Shown one piece after another: positions 37,646 through 45,588 of a stretch of DNA of 64,000 nucleotides. Below the pieces are notes generated by a model. It worked only from the letters and a program-made list of their open reading frames with translations. It did not search any database and was not told the DNA's origin. The DNA comes from Kitasatospora setae KM-6054. GTDB lineage: Bacteria > Actinomycetota > Actinomycetes > Streptomycetales > Streptomycetaceae. The stretch is taken from contig NC_016109.1 in NCBI RefSeq assembly GCF_000269985.1, positions 3,224,001 to 3,288,000 on the forward strand, given 5' to 3'. Made by a program: the position numbers and the translations under genes. Each line of letters opens with the position of its first letter. Positions within the stretch are counted from its first letter, which is position 1.

Positions 37646-38893
37646 TCAGACGGTGCGGAAGCGGATCCGCTCGTTGACCGCGTCGCACTTGGCGACCGCG
37701 TCGTCCGCGTCGGTGCCGGAGGCGATGACGTAGCCGGAGACGCAGTCCATGACGGTGTTCAGCGGCGGGACGCTCTCGCCGGGGTTCTTCGCGATGAAGG
37801 CGGCGACCTCCAGCGGGGCGAACTCGTCCAGGTGCGGCAGGAACACCTGCGGGGTCTCGCCCTCGGGCTGGCGGCGCAGCTCGATGTCGAGGGCGGGGTC
37901 GACCTCGATCGCCTCGATGGTGCCGGGCTCGGGGGTGAAGAAGCGGACGGCCGCGCCGCCGATCGGGTCGGGGGAGGTCGCGGGCAGGGTGTCGATGCCG
38001 AGCGGCACGGTGAGGAACCACCGGTTGAGGTCGCAGCCGAAGGCGCGGCGGACCAGTTCGGGGGCGCCGCTGCCGGCCAGCCGGGCGTGCGACTCCAGGA
38101 CCCGGGGGCCCTTCGGGGTGAGCACGAACTCGCTGTGCGAGGGGCCCTCGGTGAGGCCGACGGCGTCGAGCAGCCGGACGGTCAGCTCGCGCAGCTCGGT
38201 CAGGTGCGGGGTGGCGTAGCGGCTGGGGGTGGAGACCTCCCACTCGACGAACCGGTCGTTCATCCGGTACTCGGAGTAGCCGATCGGGACGTGCCGGCCC
38301 TCGAAGGAGAAGGAGTCCACCGAGACGACCGGGCCCTCCAGGAACTCCTCGGCGATCACCGAGGTGACGCCGTCGGCGGCCAGCCGCTCGAACGCGGCGG
38401 CGGCCTCCTCGGGGGTGCCGGCCGGGTGGATGTGCAGGCTGGCGACGCCGTCGGCGGGCTTGAGGACGATCCGGTCGGCGAGTTCGGCGGCGAACGCGGC
38501 GGCCTCCTCGGCGGAGCGGACCGTCCGGTAGCGGACCGGGCTGAGGTCGTGCTTGTCGAGCAGTTCGCGGGTGAGCGCCTTGTCCTTCAGGGCGCGGGCG
38601 GTGGCCTCGGTGACGCCGGGCAGGCCGAGCGCGTCGACCACGAAGCCGGTGGACTCGCCGGCGAACTCGGTGGTGGTGATGACCCGGTCGAACGGGCGCT
38701 CGTCGTGCAGCGGCTTGAGGACGTCGAGGATCGCCGGGCCGTCGGTGATCGGCGCGTGCACGATGCGCTCGCAGTGCACGCCGATGGCCGGGTCGTAGGC
38801 GCCCTCCTCGTGGACCAGGACCACGTCGATGCCGAGTTCCTTGGCGCCGGCGATGGGTGCGGGGCGGCCGCCGACGACTGCGATGCGGAACAT
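37646..38893 (-). CDS. ATP-grasp ligase (paralogue 2)
   Basis: The 415-aa protein begins MFRIAVVGGRPAPIAGAKE and parallels the ATP-grasp protein at 33188-34444 along its whole length. It has DRIVLKPADGVASLHIH, EEFLEGPVVSVDSFSFEGRH and SEFVLTPKGPRVLESHARLAG. The two likely arose by duplication and now may add different building blocks. Differences cluster in the probable substrate region (YSEYRMNDRFVEWEVSTPSR against CSEYQVNERHVEWAVSTPSR). ATG at 38891-38893. It is read directly after the Fe/2-oxoglutarate oxygenase gene. Confidence 0.85.
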   Translation of the reverse strand: MFRIAVVGGRPAPIAGAKELGIDVVLVHEEGAYDPAIGVHCERIVHAPITDGPAILDVLKPLHDERPFDRVITTTEFAGESTGFVVDALGLPGVTEATARALKDKALTRELLDKHDLSPVRYRTVRSAEEAAAFAAELADRIVLKPADGVASLHIHPAGTPEEAAAAFERLAADGVTSVIAEEFLEGPVVSVDSFSFEGRHVPIGYSEYRMNDRFVEWEVSTPSRYATPHLTELRELTVRLLDAVGLTEGPSHSEFVLTPKGPRVLESHARLAGSGAPELVRRAFGCDLNRWFLTVPLGIDTLPATSPDPIGGAAVRFFTPEPGTIEAIEVDPALDIELRRQPEGETPQVFLPHLDEFAPLEVAAFIAKNPGESVPPLNTVMDCVSGYVIASGTDADDAVAKCDAVNERIRFRTV

Positions 38894-38942
38894 CTCTGCT
38901 TCTCCTTCAGGAAGTTGGGGACTGCGAGGGGGTGAGGGTCGG

Positions 38943-39965
38943 CTAGCTGGCGTAGCAGCGGCGCAGCCAGCGGGCGGTCGGGGCCGGGTCGGGGGTGAAG
39001 GCGCGCCGGCGGTGGACCACCCGGTAGTTGTCGAAGACCAGGAAGTCGCCGGTCTCCAGCGTGAAGGCGGCTCCGTGCACCCGGCCGAGCGCCGTGTGGA
39101 AGGCGCGGACCTGCTCGTCGGTGGCCGGGTCGGTGCCCCGGGTGGTGCCCGCGTCGTAGCGGGCCCGGTTGCGCCCGGCCTCGTCGCGGTCGAACAGGGC
39201 GGTGCCGTCGAGGAGTTCGGGCGCGTCGGGGAAGTCGTTCGAGTCGGGCGCGCCGACCACGAACCCGGGCCGTTCGAGGGCCCGCAGCAGCGCCGGGTCG
39301 AGGTGCCGGACGACCTCGTCGACCGCGGCGACCTCGGTGGGCACCCGCTCCTCGTTGCGGACGGTGTAGAAGGTCAGGTAGCGGGGCACGTAGCCGCGCG
39401 GGTCGGTGCCGGGCTCGCCGAAGGGCAGGTGCGGGTTGTCGGTGTGCCAGAAGAACTCGGAGTCGGCGCCCCAGGAGCTGGTCGCGCCGGCCGCCTCCGG
39501 GTTGGGCACGACGTTGCGGATGAGCCGGCCGCGGTTCTCGTAGGCCACCGCGTACGGGGTCATCCCGAGCAGCTTGACCAGCCCGAAGTGCAGGGCGTTG
39601 ACCAGCGGGAGGGCCGACTCGTCCCCGTAGCCGTGGACCGGGGTCGGGGGGAAGTGCTGGGTGGGGAGGTTGCTCAGTTTGAGGACGTGGCGGCCGTCGA
39701 GGCGGAAGGCGTCGAGGGCGTCGAGGACCTGTCCGGGCAGGTGGCGGCGGAGCACGTGGGCGCCGATGCCGGACAGGATCGCCTGGTTGTCGTCCGAGTC
39801 GAGGACGGAGGCGGAGGTGCGTTCCGCGATCTCCTTGGCGATGACGTCGCGGACCCCGTCGTCGAGGCGGTGGTGGGTGATCCGCAGGGCGTCCGCGGCG
39901 TCCGCGGCGGCCTCGGCGTCCGTGGCGACCTCGGCGCCGGGTGCTGCGAGGAGGGATTCAGTCAT
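38943..39965 (-). CDS. Fe(II)/2-oxoglutarate-dependent oxygenase (TauD/clavaminate synthase-like)
   Basis: The 340-aa protein has the facial triad His174 and Asp176 (FFWHTDNPHLPFGEP) plus distal His318 (YRVVHRRRAF). Arg332 (ARWLRRCY) binds the 2-oxoglutarate carboxylate. The layout fits the clavaminate-synthase-like group, many of which hydroxylate free amino acids such as arginine or asparagine. This suggests a beta-hydroxylated amino acid precursor in the cluster. I start at the ATG at 39963-39965; an upstream start at 40007 would add 14 residues. Confidence 0.88.
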   Translation of the reverse strand: MTESLLAAPGAEVATDAEAAADAADALRITHHRLDDGVRDVIAKEIAERTSASVLDSDDNQAILSGIGAHVLRRHLPGQVLDALDAFRLDGRHVLKLSNLPTQHFPPTPVHGYGDESALPLVNALHFGLVKLLGMTPYAVAYENRGRLIRNVVPNPEAAGATSSWGADSEFFWHTDNPHLPFGEPGTDPRGYVPRYLTFYTVRNEERVPTEVAAVDEVVRHLDPALLRALERPGFVVGAPDSNDFPDAPELLDGTALFDRDEAGRNRARYDAGTTRGTDPATDEQVRAFHTALGRVHGAAFTLETGDFLVFDNYRVVHRRRAFTPDPAPTARWLRRCYAS

Positions 39966-40003
39966 GGTGTCATTCCGGTCGGGTCGAAGTCGGTGACGAC
40001 GGC

Positions 40004-40147
40004 TCACCTGCGGACAGGAGCTACCGCCCAGTAGGAGTCCGCGTCCTTGCGGAGGCGGCGGGTCATCGGGTCGCCCAGCAGCCGTTGGGCGAGCCCGACC
40101 GGGGTGACGATCAGGAAGTAGGCGAGGAACAGCAGGGGTTTCTTCAC
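40004..40147 (-). CDS. Small SxtJ-like membrane protein
   Basis: The 47-aa frame starts at a GTG (40145-40147) and reads as one membrane helix (KKPLLFLAYFLIVTPVGL) followed by LRKDADSYW. The pattern of a helix with TPxGL, a basic stretch and DADSYW matches, as I recall it, the C-terminal end of SxtJ-family proteins. These accompany NodU/TobZ-type carbamoyltransferases in many clusters. Only the last part of that family is present here. It lies 38 bp downstream of the carbamoyltransferase gene and probably anchors or assists that enzyme; this role is inferred. Confidence 0.7.
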   Translation of the reverse strand: MKKPLLFLAYFLIVTPVGLAQRLLGDPMTRRLRKDADSYWAVAPVRR

Positions 40148-40185
40148 GGGTCCGTCTCTCGTGGCGCGTCGCGGGTGTGGGGGGC

Positions 40186-42027
40186 TCAGTCCAGCGGGAT
40201 GGCCTCGCGCCAGTCGACGTCCTCGCGCCACTGCGGCTGGTCGGCCTTGCTGAGCAGGAAGGAGCCCAGCGCGAGGTAGTCGATGTTGGTGCGCATGAAG
40301 CAGGTGTAGGCGTCGGCCGGGGTGTTCACGATCGGTTCGCCGCGCACGTTGAAGGAGGTGTTGACGAGCACCGGGCAGCCGGTGGCCTCCTTGAACGCGG
40401 TCAGCAGCCGGTGGTACGGGGCGTTGTTGTGGGCCGCCACGGTCTGCACCCGGGCGGAGCGGTCCACGTGGGTGACCGCGGGGATGGTGGAGCGCGGCAC
40501 CTTCAGCAGGTCCAGGCCGCTGACGCCGGCCGCCGCGGCGTCCGCGTCCGGGATCAGCCGGGCCTGCGCCACCGGCGCGACCACCAGCATGTACGGGCTC
40601 TCCTGCGGGAGGTCGAAGTAGTCCTTGGTGTCGGACTCCAGGACGGAGGGCGCGAACGGCCGGAACGACTCCCGGAACTTGATCTTGAGGTTCATCTCGG
40701 ACTGCATCCGCGGGGACCGCGCGTCGCCGATGATCGAGCGCGCGCCGAGCGCCCGCGGACCGAACTCCATCCGCCCCTGGAACCAGCCGACGATCTTCTC
40801 CTCGGCCAGCACCTCGGCGACCCGCCCGGCCAGCGCCTCGGGGGTGAGCCGCTCGTGCGGGATCCGCTCGCGCTCCAGGTAGGCGGCGATCTCGTCGTCG
40901 CCGTAGGCCGGGCCGAGCAGCGAGCCGCTCATCGCGTCGCGGCCGGTGCCCAGGTGCGGGCGGTCCGCGCCGCGCTCGTGGGCGACGGCCAGCGCGGCGC
41001 CGAGCGCGCCGCCGGCGTCGCCCGCGGCGGGCTGGATCCACACCTCGTCGAAGACCCCGTCCTGGATGATCTTCCCGTTGGCCACGCAGTTCAGCGCGAC
41101 GCCGCCGGCCAGGCAGAGCCGGGACTCGCCGGTGCGCTCGCGGGCCGTCCGGGCCAGCTTCAGCACCACCTCCTCGGTGACCTGCTGGACGGACGCGGCG
41201 AGGTCGAACTCCCGCTCGGTCAGCGGGCTCTCGGGCATCCGGCGGGGGCCGCCGAAGAGCTGCTCGAAGCCCTTGCCGGTCATCACCTCGCCGCGCAGGT
41301 ACGCGAAGTACCGCATGTCGAGGCGGAACGAGCCGTCCGGCTTGACGTCGATCAGCCGCTCCCGGATCAGCTCCGCGTAGCGCGGCTTGCCGTACGGGGC
41401 GAGGCCCATCAGCTTGTACTCGCCGGAGTCCACCTTGAACCCGCAGAAGTACGTGAACGCCGAGTACAGCAGGCCGAGCGAGTGCGGGAAGCGGATCTCC
41501 GCCAGCGCGTCCAGGCTGCCGCCGCGGCCGTGCCAGAGCGTGGTGGTGGCCCACTCGCCGACGCCGTCGACGCAGAGCACCGCGGCCGACTCGTACGGGC
41601 TGGGGAAGAACGCCGAGGCGGCGTGCGACTCGTGGTGGCGGCGCGCCAGCACCTCGGGCACCCGGCCGAGGCCGAGGCCCTCCAGCTCGCGGCGGACCTC
41701 GCCGAGGGTGTCGCGCTTCCAGTCCAGCCAGGCCGGCAGGGTGCGGCTGAAGGCGCCGTAGGAGCGCGGCGCGGAGGCGGCGAAGGTGGAGAGCACCCGC
41801 CGGTACTTCAGCGCGGGGTCCTCGTAGTAGGCGATCGCGGAGACGTCGTCGAGGGTGGCGCCGGCCTCCCGCAGGCAGTACGCGACGGCCTGCGCGGGGA
41901 AGGCCGGGTCGTGGCGGCGGCGGCTGAACCGCTCCTCCTGCGCGGCGGCCAGCGGGACACCGCCGGAGACCAGGGCGGCGGCACTGTCGTGGTAGTAGGC
42001 GGAGAGCCCAAGAACCAGGTCGGGCAT
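40186..42027 (-). CDS. O-carbamoyltransferase (NodU/CmcH/TobZ family)
   Basis: The 613-aa enzyme transfers a carbamoyl group from carbamoyl phosphate to a substrate hydroxyl through carbamoyl-adenylate. The N-terminal Kae1-like domain starts MPDLVLGLSAYYHDSAAALV and has the metal-binding HHESHAASAFF (His131, His135) and LCVDGVGEW. CLAGGVALNCVANGK is the nucleotide loop. The YrdC-like C-terminal domain has MEFGPRALGARSIIGD, RESFRPFAPSV and VLVNTSFNVRGEPIV. The family includes enzymes of cephamycin, tobramycin, novobiocin and saxitoxin pathways. The acceptor here may be the hydroxyl introduced by the neighbouring oxygenase. ATG at 42025-42027. Confidence 0.95.
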   Translation of the reverse strand: MPDLVLGLSAYYHDSAAALVSGGVPLAAAQEERFSRRRHDPAFPAQAVAYCLREAGATLDDVSAIAYYEDPALKYRRVLSTFAASAPRSYGAFSRTLPAWLDWKRDTLGEVRRELEGLGLGRVPEVLARRHHESHAASAFFPSPYESAAVLCVDGVGEWATTTLWHGRGGSLDALAEIRFPHSLGLLYSAFTYFCGFKVDSGEYKLMGLAPYGKPRYAELIRERLIDVKPDGSFRLDMRYFAYLRGEVMTGKGFEQLFGGPRRMPESPLTEREFDLAASVQQVTEEVVLKLARTARERTGESRLCLAGGVALNCVANGKIIQDGVFDEVWIQPAAGDAGGALGAALAVAHERGADRPHLGTGRDAMSGSLLGPAYGDDEIAAYLERERIPHERLTPEALAGRVAEVLAEEKIVGWFQGRMEFGPRALGARSIIGDARSPRMQSEMNLKIKFRESFRPFAPSVLESDTKDYFDLPQESPYMLVVAPVAQARLIPDADAAAAGVSGLDLLKVPRSTIPAVTHVDRSARVQTVAAHNNAPYHRLLTAFKEATGCPVLVNTSFNVRGEPIVNTPADAYTCFMRTNIDYLALGSFLLSKADQPQWREDVDWREAIPLD

Positions 42028-42060
42028 GGGGGTCGAAGCTCCTTCACGCGTACGGCGTTG

Positions 42061-44223
42061 TCAGGGGGCGGGTACGGCGACCGGCGGCGCGGCGTGCTGG
42101 GCGCGCCGCTGGGCCTGGCGGGCCCGGAATCCGGAGGGCGGGGTCAGCGACCGGTAGCCGGTGCGGACCCGGGCCCACTCCTCGGCCCGGCGGGTGGCCG
42201 GCACGGTGGCCATGTGGGCGTCCACGGCGTCCGCCGCCCAGGCGGAGTGCCCGGTGGAGACGTTGTCGATGGTGTTGTGCAGGTCGACGAAGCGGGTGCT
42301 GAACCCGTGCGTCTTGAGGGCGATCCGGGCCCTGCGGTACGAGCCGCCGACCCCGGACAGCTCCATCGCGAGGTTCAGGCCGAGGATCTCCGGCCGGAAC
42401 GTGTGCGGGAAGCGGCCGACGGACAGCCAGTACACGGGCAGTTCGAAGGAGCCGTCCCGGAACCCCGGCCACCGGGCGAACTCCCGGGAGTCGGTGGGCG
42501 GCACCTGCTGGCCCATCTCCGCCAGCACCTGGCGGTAGATCAGCGGGTGGTTCAACCGCGGCTCGCCGTTGCCGAGTTCGTCCCAGTAGGTCTCGAAGAG
42601 CGAGAAGCCGACCTCGGAGCCGGCGTCCTCGTACTCGGTGAACCCCTGCAGCCAGGCGCCGTCGATCAGCGTCAGCGGGGCCAACTGCACGGTGGAGTCG
42701 ACGAGTTCCTCCCGGGTGGGGACGGGGACCTCCCGCCCCTCCTCGAACTCGGCGCCGTGCCGGTCGTGCTGGGCCGACAGCCACGGGCGCATCCCCTCGG
42801 CCGGCCAGGCCGCCGGGAGGCGGGTCTCCGCGCGGTCCAGGCCGTGCCCGGAACGGGCCAGCCAGCCGCTGGCGTAGCGGTGCGCCCAGTCGTGCGCGGC
42901 CGGGGTGGTGTCCCGGCGCAGCAGCAGCCAGTACGCCTCGCGGAGGTCCGCGGGCGCCCGGTCGCCGCCGGTCGCGGAGGCCGGGAAGGACGGCAGCGCG
43001 GGGGCGGGCGCGGCCGGCGGGGCGGCGGGGCGGGCGGCCGGTGCCGCCGGCCCGGCCTCCTGGTCGAGGTCCCGCTCCGCGCGCGGCGGCAGCGAGTCGA
43101 TCCAGCGGCGGACCACCGCCAGGTCCTCCGGGGAGAAGACCCGGAACATCGGACCGCGCTCCCCCACCAGCCCGTTGACCAGTGAACTCGCCTCCGAGCG
43201 GCCGGGCTTGACCATCCGGCTGCGGGCCAGGACGTCCAGGAACGGCAGCGGGTCGGTGCGGCACTCGGTGAGCCAGAGCGAGAGCGACCTGCCCTCCATG
43301 GCGAACTCGTGGTGGTAGACGGAGCCCTCGCGGGCCCGCTGCCGCATCAGTTCGGCCATCGCGTGCACCGGGTCGAGGGCGTCCTCGACCAGGTGGTGCA
43401 GCCGGGCGCTCCAGGCCCGCAGCGCGCCCAGCGCCCAGCGGAAGCCCTCGGCCACCCGCGGCGCCGCCGCGGCGCCGAGCGCCTCGGCGGCGTCCAGCGC
43501 CAGCCGGCGGCCGTCCGGCTCGCCGGCCCGGCGGGCGGCGCCCGGGTCGACCGCCGCCCAGTCCGTCAGGTGCGGGTGGGCCCGGCGGACCGCGGCGAGC
43601 GCGGGCGGCAGCCCGATCTCGCGCAGGCAGAGGTCGGCGCCGACGATCTCCGGCCCGAAGTCCTCCGGCCGGCGGCCCAGCGCCAGCAGCAGCGCGGGCA
43701 CGCCGAACGCGTCCTCGTCGATCCGCTGGTCCTGGGCGAGCCGCGCCGCGGGGACGGCGTGCTCGGCCAGTTCCAGGCGCTGCAGCAGGGCGAGGTACGC
43801 CGCGCCGCGCGAGGCGTGCGGGTGTCCGGCGCCGAGGTCGGCGGCGTACAGGTTGAGCACCCGCAGGGCGGGCACCCGCTCGGCGTTGCCGGGCGCGCTG
43901 AGCCACTGCAGCCACGCTCCCGAGAGCAGGGACAGCGGCGCGCAGGAGAGCGCGGCCCGCCGTACCAGGGCGTCCCGGTCGGTGTCGGTGGCGGCCCGGT
44001 CGAGCAGGGCGGTGAAGCGCCCGCGCTCCTCGTCGGCCCAGCGCGCGGCGTCCGCGCGCAGTCCGTCGAGGCTCTCACCGGACCGGTCCGGTGTCGCGGA
44101 CCGGCCCAGGCCGGCCCGCAGTTCGGCCCGCAGTTCGTCCCGTAGCGAGTCGCCGGGCAAGAGGCTCTCGGGGGCGCACGCCCGGGCGAACACGAGGCGT
44201 GCGGTGAGGGAGGTGGTCGGCAC
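42061..44223 (-). CDS. Tandem haem-oxygenase-like diiron oxidase (iron-containing redox enzyme family)
   Basis: The 720-aa protein contains two related domains. The C-terminal one (about 480-700) keeps likely iron ligands: Glu544 and His559 in SLFETYWDELGNG...RLNHPLIY, Glu621 in NLAMELSG, and Asp/His residues in FVDLHNTIDN. This is the pattern of haem-oxygenase-like diiron oxidases such as UndA, BesC and SznF, which cleave or N-oxygenate amino-acid-type substrates. The N-terminal half repeats the same blocks (PLSLLSGAWLQW, LNLYAADLGAG, DFGPEIVGADLCLREIG), but the Glu and His positions are Asn and Arg, so it is probably a structural pseudo-domain. A Pro/Ala linker (about 385-415) joins them. 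GTG start at 44221-44223 with AAGGA 9 bases upstream. Reaction unknown. Confidence 0.78.
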   Translation of the reverse strand: MPTTSLTARLVFARACAPESLLPGDSLRDELRAELRAGLGRSATPDRSGESLDGLRADAARWADEERGRFTALLDRAATDTDRDALVRRAALSCAPLSLLSGAWLQWLSAPGNAERVPALRVLNLYAADLGAGHPHASRGAAYLALLQRLELAEHAVPAARLAQDQRIDEDAFGVPALLLALGRRPEDFGPEIVGADLCLREIGLPPALAAVRRAHPHLTDWAAVDPGAARRAGEPDGRRLALDAAEALGAAAAPRVAEGFRWALGALRAWSARLHHLVEDALDPVHAMAELMRQRAREGSVYHHEFAMEGRSLSLWLTECRTDPLPFLDVLARSRMVKPGRSEASSLVNGLVGERGPMFRVFSPEDLAVVRRWIDSLPPRAERDLDQEAGPAAPAARPAAPPAAPAPALPSFPASATGGDRAPADLREAYWLLLRRDTTPAAHDWAHRYASGWLARSGHGLDRAETRLPAAWPAEGMRPWLSAQHDRHGAEFEEGREVPVPTREELVDSTVQLAPLTLIDGAWLQGFTEYEDAGSEVGFSLFETYWDELGNGEPRLNHPLIYRQVLAEMGQQVPPTDSREFARWPGFRDGSFELPVYWLSVGRFPHTFRPEILGLNLAMELSGVGGSYRRARIALKTHGFSTRFVDLHNTIDNVSTGHSAWAADAVDAHMATVPATRRAEEWARVRTGYRSLTPPSGFRARQAQRRAQHAAPPVAVPAP

Positions 44224-44260
44224 CTTCGGAATTCCTTTCCGCCGCTCCGGGGGGAAACGG

Positions 44261-44347
44261 TCAGAACATCGGGTAGATGGAGGCGTCGTTCTTCTTGCGC
44301 CGCTTGCGCCCGAAGAGTTTCTCTACGAACTTCTGCCACAGGGACAT
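44261..44347 (-). CDS. 28-residue basic peptide gene inside the biosynthetic operon
   Basis: An ATG at 44345-44347 opens a 28-codon frame that starts MSLWQKFVEKLF, continues with a cluster of Arg and Lys, and ends NDASIYPMF. The N-terminal third would form an amphipathic helix. It fits neatly between the SDR gene (112 bp away) and the diiron protein gene (37 bp away), and the sequence is not low-complexity. The ribosome binding site is weak. It could be a precursor or scaffold peptide onto whose C-terminus an ATP-grasp ligase adds residues, a small partner protein, or a leader peptide. I do not recognise a family. Confidence 0.55.
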   Translation of the reverse strand: MSLWQKFVEKLFGRKRRKKNDASIYPMF

Positions 44348-44380
44348 GGCGGATCACCCGGCCTTTCCAGCTGGATCTGT

Positions 44381-44422
44381 CTTCGGTATCCGATATCCGG
44401 TATTCGGTATTCGGTCGTCGGT
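44381..44422. repeat. Six tandem 7-bp repeats
   Basis: Plus-strand units CTTCGGT, ATCCGAT, ATCCGGT, ATTCGGT, ATTCGGT and CGTCGGT run without spacers; the consensus is ATTCGGT. The tract is clearly less GC-rich than its surroundings and lies in the 112-bp gap between the SDR gene and the 28-residue peptide gene. Confidence 0.85.
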
Positions 44423-44459
44423 GGGGGATTTTCCGCGGCCGCCGGAGGGAGTGGGGCCG

Positions 44460-45212
44460 TCAGGCGGAGAAGATCGGACCGCGGTGGGTCTTGTGCTGCG
44501 CGGCCTGGGCGACCGGCCGGACCACCAGGTGGTCGACGTTGACGTGCGCGGGCAGCGCCACGGTGAGCGCCACGCAGGCGGCGACGTCCTCGGCGGTCAG
44601 CGGCCGGTCGACGCCGGCGTAGACGGCGGCGGCCTTCGCCGCGTCGCCGCCGAAGCGGTTGAGGGCGAACTCCTCGGTGTGCACCATGCCGGGGGCGATC
44701 TCCACCACCCGGATCGGGGTGCCGCACAGCTCCAGCCGGAGGGTCTCGGCCAGCGCGTGCTCGCCGTGCTTGGCGACGCTGTAGCCGGCCCCGCCCTCGT
44801 AGTTCACGAACGCGGCGGTGGAGGTGACGGTGACGATGGTGGCGCCCTCGGCCGAGGCGCGCAGCAGCGGCAGCAGGGTGCGGGTGACGTGCAGGGTGCC
44901 CAGCACGTTCACCGCGAACATCCGCTGCCAGTCGGCCCCGGTCGCCTCGGCGACCGGCTCGGCGCCCAGCGCCCCGCCCGCGACGTTGACCAGCAGGTCG
45001 CAGGCCGGCAGGCCGCCGAGGGCCGCGCGGACCGCCTCCGGGTCGGTGATGTCGCAGACCACCGCCGTGCCGCCGGTCTCCCGGGCGAGCTCGGCCAGCC
45101 GGTCGGCCCGGCGGGCGACCAGGACGACGTGGTAGCCGTCCTCGGCCAGCCGCCGCGCGGTGGCCTTTCCGATTCCGCTGCTGGCGCCAGTGACCACCGC
45201 GGTGCGGGTCAT
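44460..45212 (-). CDS. Short-chain dehydrogenase/reductase
   Basis: The 250-aa protein is a classical SDR: nucleotide loop TGASSGIG (8-15), NVAG (76-79), catalytic Ser131, Tyr144 and Lys148 (GAGYSVAK). AxR at about 33-35 (VARR) suggests NADP preference. It closely resembles serine/3-hydroxy-acid dehydrogenases (YdfG-like) with PGMVHTEEF after the active site, so it may oxidise or reduce a beta-hydroxy amino acid, which would fit the oxygenase in the cluster. ATG at 45210-45212. Confidence 0.88.
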   Translation of the reverse strand: MTRTAVVTGASSGIGKATARRLAEDGYHVVLVARRADRLAELARETGGTAVVCDITDPEAVRAALGGLPACDLLVNVAGGALGAEPVAEATGADWQRMFAVNVLGTLHVTRTLLPLLRASAEGATIVTVTSTAAFVNYEGGAGYSVAKHGEHALAETLRLELCGTPIRVVEIAPGMVHTEEFALNRFGGDAAKAAAVYAGVDRPLTAEDVAACVALTVALPAHVNVDHLVVRPVAQAAQHKTHRGPIFSA

Positions 45213-45265
45213 CGTGTGTGTCCTTCGGGGAGTGGAGATGGGAGGAGGAGCCGGACCGACCGGGG

Positions 45266-45463
45266 TCAGCCCCAGGCGGAATCCCCGAGGGGACTCGCGG
45301 TGATTCCGGTCGGGACCGGAGCGGGCGCGCCCTCCGCGGCGGCGGGGCCGGCGGTTCCGGCGAGTCCGATGACCGGCAGGACGGCCAGGAGAATGATTCC
45401 CAGGCCGGCCGCACGGGCCGCCGGCTTTCGCCGGGCGAGGGATTTTCCGCGAAGAGCATTCAT
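45266..45463 (-). CDS. Small secreted peptide precursor
   Basis: The 65-aa protein has a basic N-region (MNALRGKSLARRKPAARAAG), a hydrophobic core (LGIILLAVLPVIGLAG) and a likely AxA cleavage site (GPAAAEG, after about residue 43). The exported part would be only about 22 residues, ending in SPLGDSAWG. It is the first gene on the minus strand of the cluster, divergent from the LuxR-type regulator. A secreted signal or product-related peptide is possible; no family was recognised. The start at 45461-45463 has only a modest ribosome binding site. Confidence 0.65.
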   Translation of the reverse strand: MNALRGKSLARRKPAARAAGLGIILLAVLPVIGLAGTAGPAAAEGAPAPVPTGITASPLGDSAWG

Positions 45464-45547
45464 GTCTGCACCCGTTCAGGAAATTGGGCTCCGGAGTTCG
45501 TCAGGAAGAGCTTTCCAGTCCGGATGCGCGGCAGACAGGGGGGGCTG

Positions 45548-45579
45548 GCAGGATCTACCTGCAGTGCACGAAAATGCAG
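45548..45579. promoter_or_regulatory. Inverted repeats just upstream of the LuxR-type regulator
   Basis: GCAGG-ATCTA-CCTGC at 45548-45562 overlaps CTGCA...TGCAG at 45559-45579. They lie 10-41 bp upstream of the regulator start and in the divergent promoter gap, where an autoregulatory operator would be expected. Confidence 0.4.
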
Positions 45580-45588
45580 GGAGAGCAT

